Translations under genes and position numbers: made by a program
The notes under the pieces: generated by a model
What the model saw: the letters and a program-made list of their open reading frames with translations, nothing else
The model's database searches: none
Told to the model about the DNA's origin: nothing
Shown: in pieces, positions 37,450-50,760 of the stretch
Position numbering within the stretch: position 1 is the stretch's first letter
How the letters are laid out: each line of letters opens with the position of its first letter
Source: Stutzerimonas stutzeri
GTDB lineage: Bacteria; Pseudomonadota; Gammaproteobacteria; Pseudomonadales; Pseudomonadaceae
Reading direction: 5' to 3'
Length of the DNA: 64,000 nt
Assembly: GCF_024448715.1 (NCBI RefSeq)
Contig: NZ_JAMOHZ010000009.1
Coordinates: forward strand, 176,974-240,973

Positions 37450-39597
37450 TCAGACGCGGAAATAGCCCATCAGGCTCTGTTGATGGTTTGCCAACTGGTT
37501 GAGCGCCTGACTGACCCGTGCCGATTCATCGGCCTGCCCGGAAAGCGATTCGGTGACGTCACGAATGCCTGCCACGTTGCGATTGATTTCTTCCGCGACA
37601 GCGCTCTGCTCTTCAGCCGCGCTAGCGATCTGCAGGTTCATGTCGGAAATCACCGCCACCGCGTCGCCAATCTTGCGCAGCGCCGCAACCGCATTACCCA
37701 CCTGATCGACGCTGCCCTGTGCCTGACTGCGACTGTCCTGCATTGCCGTCACTACGTCGCGAGTGCCGTTCTGCAGACGTTCGATGACCTGGCGAATCTC
37801 TTCGATGGATTCCTGGGTACGCCGAGCCAGGCTGCGCACCTCGTCGGCCACCACGGCGAAGCCGCGTCCGGCCTCGCCTGCTCGTGCCGCCTCGATAGCG
37901 GCATTGAGCGCCAGCAGATTGGTCTGTTCGGCGATCGCGCGAATCACCTCCAGGACCGAGCCGATCTGCTCGCTGCTGGCAGCCAGACTTTCGACCTGAG
38001 TCATGGCCTTGTTGAGTTCGTCGGCGAGGCTGCCGATGCTGCGGGTGGTGTGGTCGATCACACTCAGGCCTTCATGGGTGGCCTGATCCGCGCCGCGTGC
38101 CGCCTCAGCCGCTTGTGCCGCGTTGCGCGCGACGTCCTGAGCAGTGGCGCTCATCTCCTGGGACGCGGTGGCCACCTGATCGACTTCGCGGAACTGTTGC
38201 TGCATGCCGGCGCTGGTCTGTGTCGCAATGGCTGCGGACTGGTCAGCGCTGCTGCGGGCATCCTGCACCGAGCGCTTCACATCGGCGATGGTTGGCTGCA
38301 GCTTATCGAGGAAGCGATTGAACCAACCGGCCAGCGCGCCAAGTTCATCTTCGCGGTTGTATTCCAACCGGCGTGTAAGATCGCCTTCGCCACTGGCGAT
38401 GTCCTTGAGCATCGCCGCCACCCCTTCGATGGGTCGGGTGACGCCACGCGCAGTCAGCCACATCAGTGCCAAGCCCAACAACACGGCACCAAGACCAATG
38501 ATCGAGGCGATTATGCTGTCCTGACGGCTTTGTGCATGCAGCGTCTGTTCAAGCTGCAGCGCCGGGCCGAGCAGCACCGGCTTTGGCACTTCCAGCAGGA
38601 TCGCCCAGGGCTTGAGTTCGGGTATCGGCTGCACAGGCTGCAGCACCCGAAGCATCTCGCCGTTTTCGAGCAGTGCTTTCTGACCGGTATCGACAGCGCG
38701 GCCAATCGCTTCGCTATCGGCATTGAAGGCGGTACTTAGCGGCTTGCCGAGCAGACCGGCATCGCGGCTGTGGCCGGCCAATAGCTTGGCCGGACTGATC
38801 ACACTCAAGTGACCCTCACCCTGATACAGCTCCTGATGTGCCTGTTCGCTATGCTGCTGCAGCGAGGCCAGACTGATATCGACGCCCACCACGCCGATCA
38901 CCTTGCCGTCTTTGATCATGGGAAAGGCAACGCTGGTCATCAGCAACGGCTGGCCTTCCACCTCGTCGAAATAAGGATCGAGAAGACAGACTCGGGCGCT
39001 GTCGCGCGGGCAGCTGTACCAAGCGTTGTAGGGAGCGCCACTGATGCTTGGGGAGGTATCGGCAAGCATTGACTCGCTTATAGTCTCAGCCATGAGCTGG
39101 CCAGGTGAGCGCTGCGACCAGTACAGCGAGAAGCGCCCGCTGTCATTTCCACCCATCTCTTCGTTGCCGATGAACATGCCATCCTTATCGTCCAGCGCGT
39201 CGGTCTCGAACACCACGTACAGGCCGATCAGGTCGGGATTGGCTTGCAGTGCATTCTTGATCTGCCGATGCAGATCCTCACGGACCTCGAAGGCGTTGGA
39301 CATGCGCTCGATGGACTGCGCACGCAGCGACAGCACTTGGCGGACGAAGCCCTGACCGTATTGATAGGCATCGTTGAATTGGCGCTCGATGCGCAGGGCT
39401 TGCGCCAGGCCCCGCGCCTGCAGATTGCTGCGCGCCGACTCCTCGAGCATGGCGCTACTCGAGGCGCTGACCAGAGCCACCGCCTGACGCGATTGATAGA
39501 GCGAAGCGCCGACCAGCAGGCCAACAATGAGTAACAGGCAGAGGCCAGCCAGCAAAGTGAGCTTCCACTGGATGGACAGGCGGGTAAGGGAGGGCAT
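37450..39597 (-). CDS. methyl-accepting chemotaxis protein with dCache-type sensor
   Basis: A 715-residue transmembrane chemoreceptor. Helix one spans about residues 11-32, and a large periplasmic sensor of the dCache type follows (about 45-345, with [19 protein letters not shown] and [12 protein letters not shown]). Helix two is at about 360-382, then come a HAMP domain and a coiled-coil signalling domain with the hairpin tip [20 protein letters not shown]. It does not end in a CheR-binding pentapeptide. The ligand is unknown, possibly an amino or organic acid. It sits between glmU and glmR with its own FliA-type promoter. Confidence 0.9.
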   Translation of the reverse strand: MPSLTRLSIQWKLTLLAGLCLLLIVGLLVGASLYQSRQAVALVSASSSAMLEESARSNLQARGLAQALRIERQFNDAYQYGQGFVRQVLSLRAQSIERMSNAFEVREDLHRQIKNALQANPDLIGLYVVFETDALDDKDGMFIGNEEMGGNDSGRFSLYWSQRSPGQLMAETISESMLADTSPSISGAPYNAWYSCPRDSARVCLLDPYFDEVEGQPLLMTSVAFPMIKDGKVIGVVGVDISLASLQQHSEQAHQELYQGEGHLSVISPAKLLAGHSRDAGLLGKPLSTAFNADSEAIGRAVDTGQKALLENGEMLRVLQPVQPIPELKPWAILLEVPKPVLLGPALQLEQTLHAQSRQDSIIASIIGLGAVLLGLALMWLTARGVTRPIEGVAAMLKDIASGEGDLTRRLEYNREDELGALAGWFNRFLDKLQPTIADVKRSVQDARSSADQSAAIATQTSAGMQQQFREVDQVATASQEMSATAQDVARNAAQAAEAARGADQATHEGLSVIDHTTRSIGSLADELNKAMTQVESLAASSEQIGSVLEVIRAIAEQTNLLALNAAIEAARAGEAGRGFAVVADEVRSLARRTQESIEEIRQVIERLQNGTRDVVTAMQDSRSQAQGSVDQVGNAVAALRKIGDAVAVISDMNLQIASAAEEQSAVAEEINRNVAGIRDVTESLSGQADESARVSQALNQLANHQQSLMGYFRV

Positions 39598-39626
39598 AAT
39601 CGCTTCCTTTGTCGTTATGCCCTGAT

Positions 39627-39653
39627 AGATCGGCCGGATGTACGATCTCTTGA
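39627..39653 (-). promoter_or_regulatory. FliA (sigma-28) promoter candidate for chemoreceptor gene
   Basis: On the minus strand TCAAG is followed after exactly 14 bases by GCCGATCT, close to the flagellar sigma consensus with GCCGATAA. It ends 29 bases before the chemoreceptor start. Confidence 0.6.
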
Positions 39654-39713
39654 ATGCCCACCGGGAAAAATGTCGAGCGCCTCAAGCGCGAGGGGCACTC
39701 AGCGTCAACAGAG

Positions 39714-41078
39714 CTACTTGTGAGACTTCTGCGGTCGCTGCCAGTCCTGGATCGACACCTGCCGAGCCCGTCCGAGCGCCAAAGTTGCGGCCGGCACGTC
39801 CGACGTGATTACCGAGCCAGCGCCTGTGGTGGCGCCATCGCCCAGGGTCAGCGGAGCAACCAACGAACTGTTGGAACCGATGAATACATCCTCACCCATG
39901 ACCGTGCGGGACTTGTTGGCGCCGTCGTAGTTGCAAGTGATAGTACCGGCACCAATGTTGGTCCGCGCGCCGATTTCTGCGTCTCCCAGGTAGGCCAGGT
40001 GGCCGGCCTTGGCACCCTCGCCCATGTGGGTGTTCTTTACCTCGACGAAATTGCCGACGTGCGCCTTCTCGCCTAGTACGGCGCCGGGACGCAAGCGAGC
40101 GAAAGGCCCGCAATCGGCACCCTCGCCCAGTTCGGCACCTTCCAGATGACTGTTGGCCTTGACCACCGAGCCGCGGCGCAGCGTGCTATTGCGAATCACG
40201 CAATTCGGGCCGATCTCGACACTATCCTCGATTACCACCTGGCCTTCGAGAATTACGTTCACGTCGATCAGCACATCGCGGCCGACCGACACCTCGCCAC
40301 GCAGATCGAAACGCGCTGGATCACGCAGGGTCACCCCCTGCGCCATCAAACGCCGCGCCGCGCGCTGCTGATAATGACGCTCGAGTTCGGCCAGTTGAAT
40401 GCGGTCATTGGCGCCCTGCACTTCCATCGCATCGAGTGGCTGCTCAGTAGCTACGACCAAATTATCGGCCACCGCCATCGCGATCACGTCGGTGAGGTAA
40501 TACTCGCCCTGCGCATTGCTGTTGGATAGGCGCCCCAGCCAATCACCAATGCGGTCACCAGGCACCGCGAGAATACCGGTATTGCCTTCGCGGATGAGTT
40601 TCTGCTCAGGCGACGCATCTTTGTGCTCGATGATTGCCTTCACCATTCCCTGCGCATCGCGGACGATCCGGCCATAGCCGGTCGGATCGGCAAGATTCAC
40701 GGTGAGTAATGCGAGCTGCTGTGGGCCGACGTTTTCCAACAAACGCTCCAGTGTCTGCGCCTCGATAAGCGGTACGTCACCATAGAGGATCAGCACACGC
40801 TCAGCGGAAATGGCCGGCATTGCTTGGGCAACCGCATGACCGGTGCCGAGCTGTTCGGCTTGCACGACGAAATTCAGGTCATCCGCGGCCAGGCGCTCAC
40901 GAACCTGCTCAGCGCCATGGCCAATCACCACATGAATGGCCTGTGGTTTCAATGCACGGGCAGTATCGATGACATGGCCAAGCATGGACTGACCGGCGAC
41001 CGGATGAAGGACCTTGGGCAGAGCCGAACGCATGCGGGTGCCCTGGCCAGCGGCGAGAATGACGATATCGAGAGACAT
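39714..41078 (-). CDS. glmU: bifunctional UDP-GlcNAc pyrophosphorylase / glucosamine-1-phosphate acetyltransferase
   Basis: Acetylates glucosamine-1-phosphate and couples it to UTP to make UDP-GlcNAc. The 454-residue protein starts [16 protein letters not shown] at 41078. The N-terminal uridylyltransferase has the GxGxRM-type loop and [12 protein letters not shown]. The C-terminal left-handed beta helix (from about residue 250) shows hexapeptide repeats such as [19 protein letters not shown] and ends with the acetyltransferase part [20 protein letters not shown]. It lies between atpC and the chemoreceptor gene. Confidence 0.96.
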   Translation of the reverse strand: MSLDIVILAAGQGTRMRSALPKVLHPVAGQSMLGHVIDTARALKPQAIHVVIGHGAEQVRERLAADDLNFVVQAEQLGTGHAVAQAMPAISAERVLILYGDVPLIEAQTLERLLENVGPQQLALLTVNLADPTGYGRIVRDAQGMVKAIIEHKDASPEQKLIREGNTGILAVPGDRIGDWLGRLSNSNAQGEYYLTDVIAMAVADNLVVATEQPLDAMEVQGANDRIQLAELERHYQQRAARRLMAQGVTLRDPARFDLRGEVSVGRDVLIDVNVILEGQVVIEDSVEIGPNCVIRNSTLRRGSVVKANSHLEGAELGEGADCGPFARLRPGAVLGEKAHVGNFVEVKNTHMGEGAKAGHLAYLGDAEIGARTNIGAGTITCNYDGANKSRTVMGEDVFIGSNSSLVAPLTLGDGATTGAGSVITSDVPAATLALGRARQVSIQDWQRPQKSHK

Positions 41079-41145
41079 GGTAAGTCCTGACATTCTTGGA
41101 CCGATGCGTGGCCGATGAGGGCAACGAGCTTTCCAAGCCTGAAAA

Positions 41146-41172
41146 TAAAAAAAGGGTAGCCAAGGCTACCCT
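41146..41172 (-). terminator. terminator of the atp operon
   Basis: The palindrome GGGTAGCC (41154-41161) with GGCTACCC (41164-41171) is followed on the minus strand by a seven-base T run at 41147-41153. It lies about 30 bases after the atpC stop. Confidence 0.9.
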
Positions 41173-41203
41173 CTTAATCAGTTGCGATGAAGAAGCTGAT
41201 GGC

Positions 41204-41629
41204 TTAACCGCCGAACTTCTTACGCATCTGCTGAATCGTCCGCAATTGCGCTGCTGCTTCGGCCAGACGTGCCGCCGCAGACCCGTAATCGAACTCCGAG
41301 CCTTTCTGGTTCAGGGCTTTTTCGGCAGCCTTGACCGCTTCCAGGGCAGACGCTTCATCGATGTCGCTGGCACGCTGCACAGTATCGGCAAGTACCTTGA
41401 CCATGTTCGGTTGAACTTCCAGGTACCCACCAGAGATATAAAACACCTCAGTTTCGCCACCTTGCTTGGTCAGACGAATCGGACCCGGCTTCAGATCGGT
41501 GATCAACGGCGCGTGGCCCGGTGCAATACCGATGTCACCGAGGTTGCCATGGGCAATCACCATCTCGACCAGACCTGAAAAGATCTCGCCTTCTGCGCTG
41601 ACGATATCGCAATGGACTGTCATAGCCAT
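41204..41629 (-). CDS. atpC: ATP synthase epsilon subunit
   Basis: Central-stalk subunit of F1 that couples rotation to catalysis and can inhibit ATP hydrolysis. The 141-residue protein has an N-terminal beta barrel ([32 protein letters not shown]) and a C-terminal helical hairpin. The start at 41629 (MAMTVHCD) has a GAGG ribosome site. It is the last gene of the operon and is followed by the terminator at 41146-41172. Confidence 0.95.
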   Translation of the reverse strand: MAMTVHCDIVSAEGEIFSGLVEMVIAHGNLGDIGIAPGHAPLITDLKPGPIRLTKQGGETEVFYISGGYLEVQPNMVKVLADTVQRASDIDEASALEAVKAAEKALNQKGSEFDYGSAAARLAEAAAQLRTIQQMRKKFGG

Positions 41630-41708
41630 ATCTAGCCTCACGTATCAAACAGCGAGATTGGTATGCCAGTCTCGCTGCCTGGTGAGCGCCCGTCCCCGGG
41701 CGCACGGA

Positions 41709-43112
<1,404 letters not shown>

Positions 43113-43973
43113 TTAAACCGCGGCAGCGCCGCCGACGATTTCCGAGATCTCTTGTGTGATCGCGGCCTGACGCGCCTTGTTGTAGATCAGTTGCAAATCG
43201 CTGATCAAATCACCGGCGTTGTCAGTTGCGTTCTTCATCGCGATCATCCGCGCGGCCTGTTCGGCTGCGCCGTTCTCGACCACCGCCTGGTACACCTGCG
43301 ACTCCACGTAGCGCACCATCAGGCCGTCGAGCAGCTCCTTGGCATCGGGTTCGTACAGATAGTCCCAGTGATGCTTGAGTTCCTGATCCGGATCGGCCAC
43401 CAGCGGAACCAACTGCTCCACTTTTGGCTGTTGCGTCATGGTATTGATGAACTTGTTCGAAACCACCGACAGACGATCGATCCGACCGTCCAAATAGGCG
43501 TCCAGCATGACCTTCACGCTGCCGATCAGATCATTGATCGACGGTTCCTCGCCCAGGTGGCTAATTGCCGCGACGACGTTACCACCGAAGTTGCGGAAGA
43601 ATGCCGCACCCTTGCTGCCGATCACGCAGAGATCAATCTCCACGCCGTTCTCACGGTTCATCGCCATGTCTTTGACCAGCGCCTTGAACAAGTTGGTGTT
43701 CAAGCCACCGCACAGACCACGGTCGGAACTCACCACTACATAGCCGGCGCGCTTGACGGTGCGCTCCTGCATAAAGGGGTGACGATATTCCGGATTAGCG
43801 TTGGCCAGATGGCCAATGACCTGCCGGATACGCTCCGCGTAGGGACGGCTGGCAGCCATGCGCATTTGAGCCTTGCGCATCTTGCTGACGGCCACCTTTT
43901 CCATGGCGCTGGTGATCTTTTGCGTGCTTTTGATGCTCGCAATCTTGCTGCGAATCTCTTTTGCGCCTGCCAT
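43113..43973 (-). CDS. atpG: ATP synthase gamma subunit
   Basis: Rotor shaft of the F1 motor, 286 residues. The N-terminal helix [20 protein letters not shown] and the C-terminal helix with [20 protein letters not shown] form the coiled coil that turns inside the alpha-beta hexamer, and [19 protein letters not shown] is the family signature. It sits between atpA and atpD as usual. Confidence 0.97.
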   Translation of the reverse strand: MAGAKEIRSKIASIKSTQKITSAMEKVAVSKMRKAQMRMAASRPYAERIRQVIGHLANANPEYRHPFMQERTVKRAGYVVVSSDRGLCGGLNTNLFKALVKDMAMNRENGVEIDLCVIGSKGAAFFRNFGGNVVAAISHLGEEPSINDLIGSVKVMLDAYLDGRIDRLSVVSNKFINTMTQQPKVEQLVPLVADPDQELKHHWDYLYEPDAKELLDGLMVRYVESQVYQAVVENGAAEQAARMIAMKNATDNAGDLISDLQLIYNKARQAAITQEISEIVGGAAAV

Positions 43974-44024
43974 TTCACACCTATCGGGTTAAGCAGGCGG
44001 AGGCCTTATGGCCTCCGCTGCGGC

Positions 44025-45569
44025 TTACCAGGTTTGGGTGGCCTTGAACTTCTCGAGGCCGGCTTTGAGGCCCGCATCGATTTCGTCGTTGAAGTCACCC
44101 TTCACGTTAATCTTCGCCATCAAATCGGCGTGATCACGGTTGAAGTAGGCGATCAGGGCCTGCTCGAAGCTACCGACCTTGTTTATTTCGACGTCGGTCA
44201 GAAAACCACGCTCAGCGGCATACAGCGACAGTGACATGTCGGCAATCGACATCGGCGCGTACTGCTTCTGCTTCATCAGCTCGGTAACGCGCTGACCATG
44301 CTCGAGCTGCTTGCGGGTCGCCTCGTCCAGATCGGAAGCGAACTGGGCGAAAGCCGCTAGCTCACGGTACTGCGCCAATGCAGTACGAATACCACCGGAC
44401 AGCTTCTTGATGATCTTGGTCTGAGCAGCACCGCCCACACGGGAAACCGATACACCGGCGTTGACGGCCGGACGGATACCCGAGTTGAACATCGCCGATT
44501 CCAGGAAGATCTGACCGTCAGTGATGGAAATCACGTTGGTCGGAACGAACGCGGAAACGTCGCCCGCCTGGGTTTCGATGATCGGCAGAGCAGTCAGAGA
44601 GCCGGTTTTTCCGGTCACAGCGCCGTTGGTGAACTTCTCGACGTACTCTTCAGAAACGCGCGATGCACGCTCCAGCAGACGGCTGTGGAGATAGAATACG
44701 TCGCCTGGGTATGCCTCGCGTCCTGGCGGACGGCGCAGCAGCAGGGAAATCTGGCGATAAGCAACTGCTTGCTTGGACAGATCGTCATAGACGATCAGGG
44801 CGTCTTCGCCGCGGTCCCGGAAGTATTCGCCCATGGTGCAGCCAGCGTATGGCGCAATGAACTGCAACGCGGCGGATTCTGAAGCACTCGCAGCAACGAT
44901 GATGGTGTTAGCCAGAGCGCCGTTCTGCTCAAGCTTGCGTACCACGTTGGCAATGGTCGACTGCTTTTGGCCGATGGCGACATATACGCAGAAAATACCG
45001 CTGTTTTTCTGGTTGATGATCGCATCAATCGCCAAAGCGGTCTTACCGATCTGACGGTCGCCAATGATCAACTCACGCTGGCCGCGGCCAACGGGAATCA
45101 TGGCGTCAACAGCCTTGTAACCGGTCTGGACCGGCTGATCGACTGACTTACGCCAGATCACGCCCGGCGCAACCTTTTCGACCGCATCGGTAGCGACATT
45201 GTTTAGCGGGCCTTTGCCGTCGACCGGATTACCCAGAGCGTCGACCACGCGGCCGAGCAGCTCAGGGCCCACCGGTACTTCAAGGATGCGGCCAGTGCAC
45301 TTGGCGCTCATGCCTTCGGCAAGCGTCTGGTAAGCGCCCAGAACCACGGCGCCGACAGAGTCGCGTTCCAGGTTCATGGCCATACCGTAGACGCCATCTG
45401 GGAATTCGATCATCTCGCCATACATAACGTCGGCCAGACCATGAATCCGCACAATACCGTCCGATACGCTGACGACAGTGCCTTCGTTACGGGCTTGAGA
45501 GGCGATATCGAGTTTCTCGATGCGCCCCTTGATGATTTCACTTATTTCGGAAGGATTGAGTTGCTGCAT
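44025..45569 (-). CDS. atpA: ATP synthase alpha subunit
   Basis: Non-catalytic nucleotide-binding subunit of F1, 514 residues. It starts [20 protein letters not shown] and carries the P-loop [15 protein letters not shown] near residue 170 and the [19 protein letters not shown] signature. Regulatory ATP sits in this subunit. The intergenic gaps to atpH and atpG are 21 and 51 bases, within one transcript. Confidence 0.98.
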   Translation of the reverse strand: MQQLNPSEISEIIKGRIEKLDIASQARNEGTVVSVSDGIVRIHGLADVMYGEMIEFPDGVYGMAMNLERDSVGAVVLGAYQTLAEGMSAKCTGRILEVPVGPELLGRVVDALGNPVDGKGPLNNVATDAVEKVAPGVIWRKSVDQPVQTGYKAVDAMIPVGRGQRELIIGDRQIGKTALAIDAIINQKNSGIFCVYVAIGQKQSTIANVVRKLEQNGALANTIIVAASASESAALQFIAPYAGCTMGEYFRDRGEDALIVYDDLSKQAVAYRQISLLLRRPPGREAYPGDVFYLHSRLLERASRVSEEYVEKFTNGAVTGKTGSLTALPIIETQAGDVSAFVPTNVISITDGQIFLESAMFNSGIRPAVNAGVSVSRVGGAAQTKIIKKLSGGIRTALAQYRELAAFAQFASDLDEATRKQLEHGQRVTELMKQKQYAPMSIADMSLSLYAAERGFLTDVEINKVGSFEQALIAYFNRDHADLMAKINVKGDFNDEIDAGLKAGLEKFKATQTW

Positions 45570-45590
45570 TGCTCTGCTGCCCCTTCAAAC

Positions 45591-46127
45591 TCAAGATTTC
45601 AATGCTTCGGCTAGTTTCGCGATCTTGCCGCGGACTGAGCCATCGATAACCAGGTCGCCGGCGCGGATCAATACTCCCCCTAAAAGGGAGGCGTCTTCCG
45701 CGGCATGCAGGCGCACTTCCCGGCCGAGCCGTGCACTGAGAACCTTGGCGAGTTTGTCTTGCTGTTCGTTGTTCAACGCGAAGGCGCTGGTCACATCCAC
45801 ATCTACCGTTTTTTCCTGCTCGGCCTTGTACAGCTCGAACAATTCGGAGACCTCCGGCAACAACGGCAAACGGTCGTTAGCGGACAATACGTGAATGAAA
45901 TTGCGTGCCTGAGCGTCAAACTTTTCACCACACACCTCAACGAAGGTGGTGGCCTTGTCGTTTCTCGTCATACGCGGGGCCTTGAGCACGCGCTGCATGG
46001 TGTCGTCTTGCGACACCGCTGCAGCCAGACCGAGCATGGCTGACCATTGGGCCAGTTGCTGATGGACCTGTGCGTACTCGAAGGCAGCCTTGGCGTAAGG
46101 TCGGGCCAGCGTGGTCAGTTCTGCCAT
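45591..46127 (-). CDS. atpH: ATP synthase delta subunit
   Basis: Peripheral stator subunit connecting the top of F1 to the b-subunit dimer, 178 residues. It begins [20 protein letters not shown], the standard N-terminal helix bundle, and ends with the [20 protein letters not shown] and [13 protein letters not shown] segments typical of the family. It lies between atpF and atpA. Confidence 0.95.
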   Translation of the reverse strand: MAELTTLARPYAKAAFEYAQVHQQLAQWSAMLGLAAAVSQDDTMQRVLKAPRMTRNDKATTFVEVCGEKFDAQARNFIHVLSANDRLPLLPEVSELFELYKAEQEKTVDVDVTSAFALNNEQQDKLAKVLSARLGREVRLHAAEDASLLGGVLIRAGDLVIDGSVRGKIAKLAEALKS

Positions 46128-46142
46128 GATCGCGCCCCTCGC

Positions 46143-46613
46143 TTAAATTTCGGCTGCCAATTTGGAAACCAGCTCCGCATGCGCGTTCTGATCGATGGAA
46201 GCGCCCAGGATTTTCTCGGCGCCACTGACGGCCAGACTGCCCAGTTGGGCACGCAAAGCGTCCTTGACTCCGTTCAATTCCTGCTCGATCTCGGCCTGAG
46301 CCTGGATCTTAAGCCGCTCACCCTCGACACGGGCCTGATCGCGAGCTTCGTCAACGATCTGGTTAGCGCGCTTTTTGGCTTGCTCGATGATTTCAGCTGC
46401 CTGCGTCTTGGCTTCGCGCAGTTGCTGGCTCGCTTTATCCTGAGCCAACTCCAGATCACGAGCACCGCGACTGGCAGCGTCCAGGCCATCAGCGATCTTC
46501 TTCTGGCGTTCCCGCAGAGCTGCTATGACCGGAGGCCACACGAACTTCATGCAGAACAGCACAAAAATGAAGAACGCAACGGACTGGCCAATCAGGGTTG
46601 CATTAATGTTCAC
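46143..46613 (-). CDS. atpF: ATP synthase b subunit
   Basis: Membrane-anchored peripheral stalk subunit, 156 residues. One N-terminal membrane helix ([20 protein letters not shown]) is followed by a long charged amphipathic helix that dimerises as a right-handed coiled coil. The C-terminal part [19 protein letters not shown] contacts delta. Length equals the usual 156. Confidence 0.96.
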   Translation of the reverse strand: MNINATLIGQSVAFFIFVLFCMKFVWPPVIAALRERQKKIADGLDAASRGARDLELAQDKASQQLREAKTQAAEIIEQAKKRANQIVDEARDQARVEGERLKIQAQAEIEQELNGVKDALRAQLGSLAVSGAEKILGASIDQNAHAELVSKLAAEI

Positions 46614-46671
46614 GCCAACACCTCGCTCGTTCGTTGTCCGTCAAACCTACCCATTCGGAAAATCGAATGGA

Positions 46672-46941
<270 letters not shown>

Positions 46942-46983
46942 TTAATGTCGTATTGGTTAAGGGTTTAGGTATAGCGAATCGAA

Positions 46984-47868
<885 letters not shown>

Positions 47869-48273
47869 TCAATTTGAAATTCTTTTCTTAATCAGCAGAG
47901 GAGCAAACCAACCGACCCCTTGAGTCAGCATGAACACACCGAACAAGGAAAGCGGGTTCAGCGGTTTCACCCCTGCGAATGCCAGCGCGAACAGCACTGA
48001 CGTAAAGATCAGTTTCCCCGCTTCGCCGGCGTAGAATGACCGAACGATAGCTTGAGCAGCTCGAGCGCCGCTAAAGCGAAAAGCCTTATGAGCGAAATAA
48101 ATGTTTGGAAGCAAAGCGATCAAACCGCCAAGCAACCCAGAGTAACCTGCTACGTGATCGATCCATTGCCACAACACAACCGCTGCGGCGAGCAACAACG
48201 CCAATTGTGTCAACAGAACCGGAAAGACCGCTATCCGATGGAGCGGTAGGCGTTTTCGCTCGTAGTCGACCAA
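47869..48273 (-). CDS. atpI: ATP synthase assembly protein AtpI
   Basis: A 134-residue membrane protein with four hydrophobic segments that helps assemble the c ring and may aid ion uptake. The start is an unusual TTG at 48273, preceded by an AAGGGA ribosome site, and opens MVDYERKRLPLHRIAVFP. It is the first gene of the atp operon and lies about 67 bases downstream of the promoter at 48340-48368. Confidence 0.88.
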   Translation of the reverse strand: MVDYERKRLPLHRIAVFPVLLTQLALLLAAAVVLWQWIDHVAGYSGLLGGLIALLPNIYFAHKAFRFSGARAAQAIVRSFYAGEAGKLIFTSVLFALAFAGVKPLNPLSLFGVFMLTQGVGWFAPLLIKKRISN

Positions 48274-48339
48274 TTATTTCCCTTGGCTTCGCCGGCACGC
48301 CATTCAATCGTCATGCCAGTGTCTTTAAAATGCGCGCAG

Positions 48340-48368
48340 ATTATATGTGGCGTTAGAGCCAGGTACAA
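48340..48368 (-). promoter_or_regulatory. sigma-70 promoter of the atp operon
   Basis: On the minus strand TTGTAC and a perfect TATAAT are separated by exactly 17 bases, in the 149-base gap between parB and atpI. This is the best housekeeping promoter seen in the window. Confidence 0.75.
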
Positions 48369-48422
48369 CCGTTTGGTAGTGATTACCAGGCGGTACTACA
48401 ACCTCATACGTTTGTAATTGTT

Positions 48423-49295
48423 TCAGCGTATATGGGCGAGAACACCCTGCAGTTCATCCAACGAATTGTAGCGGATCACCAACTGACCCTTGCCTTTCTC
48501 GCCATGCTTGATTTGCACCGGCGAACCCAGCCGCTCGGCCAGCCGCTGCTCTAGACGAACAATGTCAGGATCGTTCTTCGGCTCGGTTTTAGAGCCTTCT
48601 TTACCACTCAGCCACTGCCGTACCAGAGCCTCCGTCTGGCGAACGGTCAGCCCCCGTGCGACAACATGCCGCGCGCCTTCAACCTGCTGTTCGACAGGCA
48701 AGCCCAGTAAGGCCCGCGCGTGTCCCATTTCCAGATCGCCGTGGGAAAGCAGGGTTTTGATTTCTTCCGGCAAGGCAATCAGACGCAGCAGATTGCTAAC
48801 GGTCACACGGGACTTGCCCACGGCGTCTGCAACCTGTTGCTGGGTCAGTTGGAATTCCTGCTGCAACCGTTGCAGTGCCACGGCTTCCTCGATTGGATTG
48901 AGATCCTCGCGCTGGATATTCTCGATCAGCGCCATGGCAATGGCAGTCTCATCGGAGACTTCGCGCACCATCGCTGGAATCTTCTCCAGGCCAGCTTGCT
49001 GGCTGGCGCGCCAGCGGCGCTCGCCAGCAATGATTTCGTAGCGTCCCGAACCTATCGAGCGGACCACAATTGGCTGCATCACACCCTGGGTGCGGATCGA
49101 TTGCGCCAGCTCTTCGAGGGTCACTGGGTCAATGTCACGCCGCGGTTGATATTTGCCCCGTTGAATCAGATCGAGGGGCAACTGTTGCAGTTCGCGCTCA
49201 TCGACCTGAACGGCTTCTTCCTGCATTGCCGTTACGTTGGCGCCGCCGAGCAGGGCATCCAGTCCGCGTCCTAGGCCTCGTTTTTTGGTCGCCAT
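48423..49295 (-). CDS. parB: chromosome-partitioning protein ParB
   Basis: CTP-dependent clamp that loads at parS sites and spreads to form the origin-segregation complex. The 290-residue protein has the ParB/Srx box IAGERRWRASQ near residue 92, the helix-turn-helix TQQQVADAVGKSRVTVSNLL and a C-terminal dimer domain. It starts nine bases after the parA stop. Its targets in this window are the palindromes at 26140, 60648, 61278 and 63804. Confidence 0.95.
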   Translation of the reverse strand: MATKKRGLGRGLDALLGGANVTAMQEEAVQVDERELQQLPLDLIQRGKYQPRRDIDPVTLEELAQSIRTQGVMQPIVVRSIGSGRYEIIAGERRWRASQQAGLEKIPAMVREVSDETAIAMALIENIQREDLNPIEEAVALQRLQQEFQLTQQQVADAVGKSRVTVSNLLRLIALPEEIKTLLSHGDLEMGHARALLGLPVEQQVEGARHVVARGLTVRQTEALVRQWLSGKEGSKTEPKNDPDIVRLEQRLAERLGSPVQIKHGEKGKGQLVIRYNSLDELQGVLAHIR

Positions 49296-49304
49296 GAAAA
49301 TTCC

Positions 49305-50093
49305 TTATGCGGTTACGCTGCGGGCGGCTCGCCGCTGGCGACGCGACAGCTCGCCCGCCAGTGCCAGGTAGGCCAAGGCACCCTTGGATTGCTTGTCATA
49401 GACCAACACCGGCATGCCGTGGCTGGGCGCTTCTGCCAGCCGCACATTGCGCGGGATAACGGTGTCGTAAAGTTTTTCGCCGAAATGCGCCTTCAGCTGT
49501 TCGGTGACATCGTTGGTCAGGCTGCTTCGCGGATCGTACATGGTGCGCAACAGGCCCTCGATCTTCAGCGACGGGTTCAATGCCTGTGCGATGCGCTGGA
49601 TTGAATTGACCAGGTCGGTCAGCCCTTCGAGCGCGTAATATTCGCACTGCATCGGAATGATTACGCCATCAGCCGCAGTCAACGCGTTGATGGTCAGCAT
49701 CGACAGCGAAGGTGGGCAATCTATAAGAATGTAATCGTAGTTTTCCCGTACCGGGGCGAGCGCCTCACGCAAGCGGTTTTCCTTGGCCGGCAGATTCAGA
49801 AGCGCAACTTCTGCGGCGGTCAGGTCACGGTTGGCCGGAAGTAGTTGATAGCCACCGTGTTCGGAAAACTGCATGGCGTCGACTAGGTTGCATTCGCCGA
49901 TCAGAACGTCATAGATCGAATATTCAAGGCTCAACTTATCCACACCACTTCCGGTCGTGGCGTTGCCCTGTGGATCGAGATCGATGAGCAGCACACGACG
50001 ACGCGTCGCAACGAGCGAGGCGGCGAGGTTTATGCAGGTGGTTGTCTTGGCGACACCGCCTTTCTGGTTGGCGATGGCAAATACTTTAGCCAT
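49305..50093 (-). CDS. parA: chromosome-partitioning ATPase ParA (Soj type)
   Basis: Walker-type ATPase that moves ParB-parS complexes over the nucleoid. The 262-residue protein has the deviant Walker A motif KGGVAKTT at residues 11-18 and DYILIDCPPSLSMLT as Walker B. There is no N-terminal DNA-binding extension, so it is the chromosomal small type. It lies 19 bases after rsmG in the mnmG-rsmG-parA-parB unit. Confidence 0.95.
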   Translation of the reverse strand: MAKVFAIANQKGGVAKTTTCINLAASLVATRRRVLLIDLDPQGNATTGSGVDKLSLEYSIYDVLIGECNLVDAMQFSEHGGYQLLPANRDLTAAEVALLNLPAKENRLREALAPVRENYDYILIDCPPSLSMLTINALTAADGVIIPMQCEYYALEGLTDLVNSIQRIAQALNPSLKIEGLLRTMYDPRSSLTNDVTEQLKAHFGEKLYDTVIPRNVRLAEAPSHGMPVLVYDKQSKGALAYLALAGELSRRQRRAARSVTA

Positions 50094-50112
50094 GGTCAGT
50101 GTCTGTCCGGAG

Positions 50113-50760
50113 TCATGAAGTGCGGCGCAGTATCAACAGATGGCGTTGCCCTTGGCAACCAGGAACCTTGAGAACTAGGCAGTGCTCCAGCTGGAAGTCT
50201 TCAGGCAGAGCCTGCAACTCATCGTCCGGCTGCACACCTTTCATGGCAAGCCAGCGAGTCTCCACATCACCCAGATGACGCGTCCATTTGGCAAAGTCGT
50301 CTAGCGAACTGAAAGCCCTAGAGGTTATGTCAGTGTATGGCTGCTCGGGTTTGAACTGCTCGACGCGGCTGTGGACAACCTCGACGTTGGCGAGTTTCAG
50401 CTCCAGCTTCACTTGGGTGAGAAAGCGGGTCTTCTTGCCATTCGAGTCAAGCAGCGTAAAGCTCCGCTTTGGGAACAGGATGGCCAGAGGTATGCCAGGC
50501 ATACCTCCACCGCTTCCCACATCGAGCCAGCGTGAACCGCCCTGCTCCGCATGCGGCACGACGCTAAGGCTATCGAGCAGATGACGAGAAACCATTTCCG
50601 CTGGATCACGCACCGCAGTCAGGTTGTAGGCCTTGTTCCATTTGTTCAGCAGAGCGAGATAGGCGAGAAGCTGCTGTTGCTGAGTCTCGCTCAACTCGAT
50701 GCCCAGTTGGGTCGCGCCCTGCTCCAAATCTGCCGCGTAGCTGACGTCTCCGGGTTCCAT
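50113..50760 (-). CDS. rsmG: 16S rRNA (guanine527-N7)-methyltransferase
   Basis: Methylates G527 of 16S rRNA; loss is linked to low-level streptomycin resistance. The 215-residue protein has the SAM-binding loop [18 protein letters not shown] near residue 78 and the [17 protein letters not shown] segment. Its start shares one base with the mnmG stop in a TGATG junction. Confidence 0.95.
   Translation of the reverse strand: MEPGDVSYAADLEQGATQLGIELSETQQQQLLAYLALLNKWNKAYNLTAVRDPAEMVSRHLLDSLSVVPHAEQGGSRWLDVGSGGGMPGIPLAILFPKRSFTLLDSNGKKTRFLTQVKLELKLANVEVVHSRVEQFKPEQPYTDITSRAFSSLDDFAKWTRHLGDVETRWLAMKGVQPDDELQALPEDFQLEHCLVLKVPGCQGQRHLLILRRTS

Noticed and set aside
37444..38739. Open frame opposite the chemoreceptor gene (431 codons)
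   Set aside because: Its His- and Ala-rich composition is the mirror of the receptor coiled coil. Not a gene.
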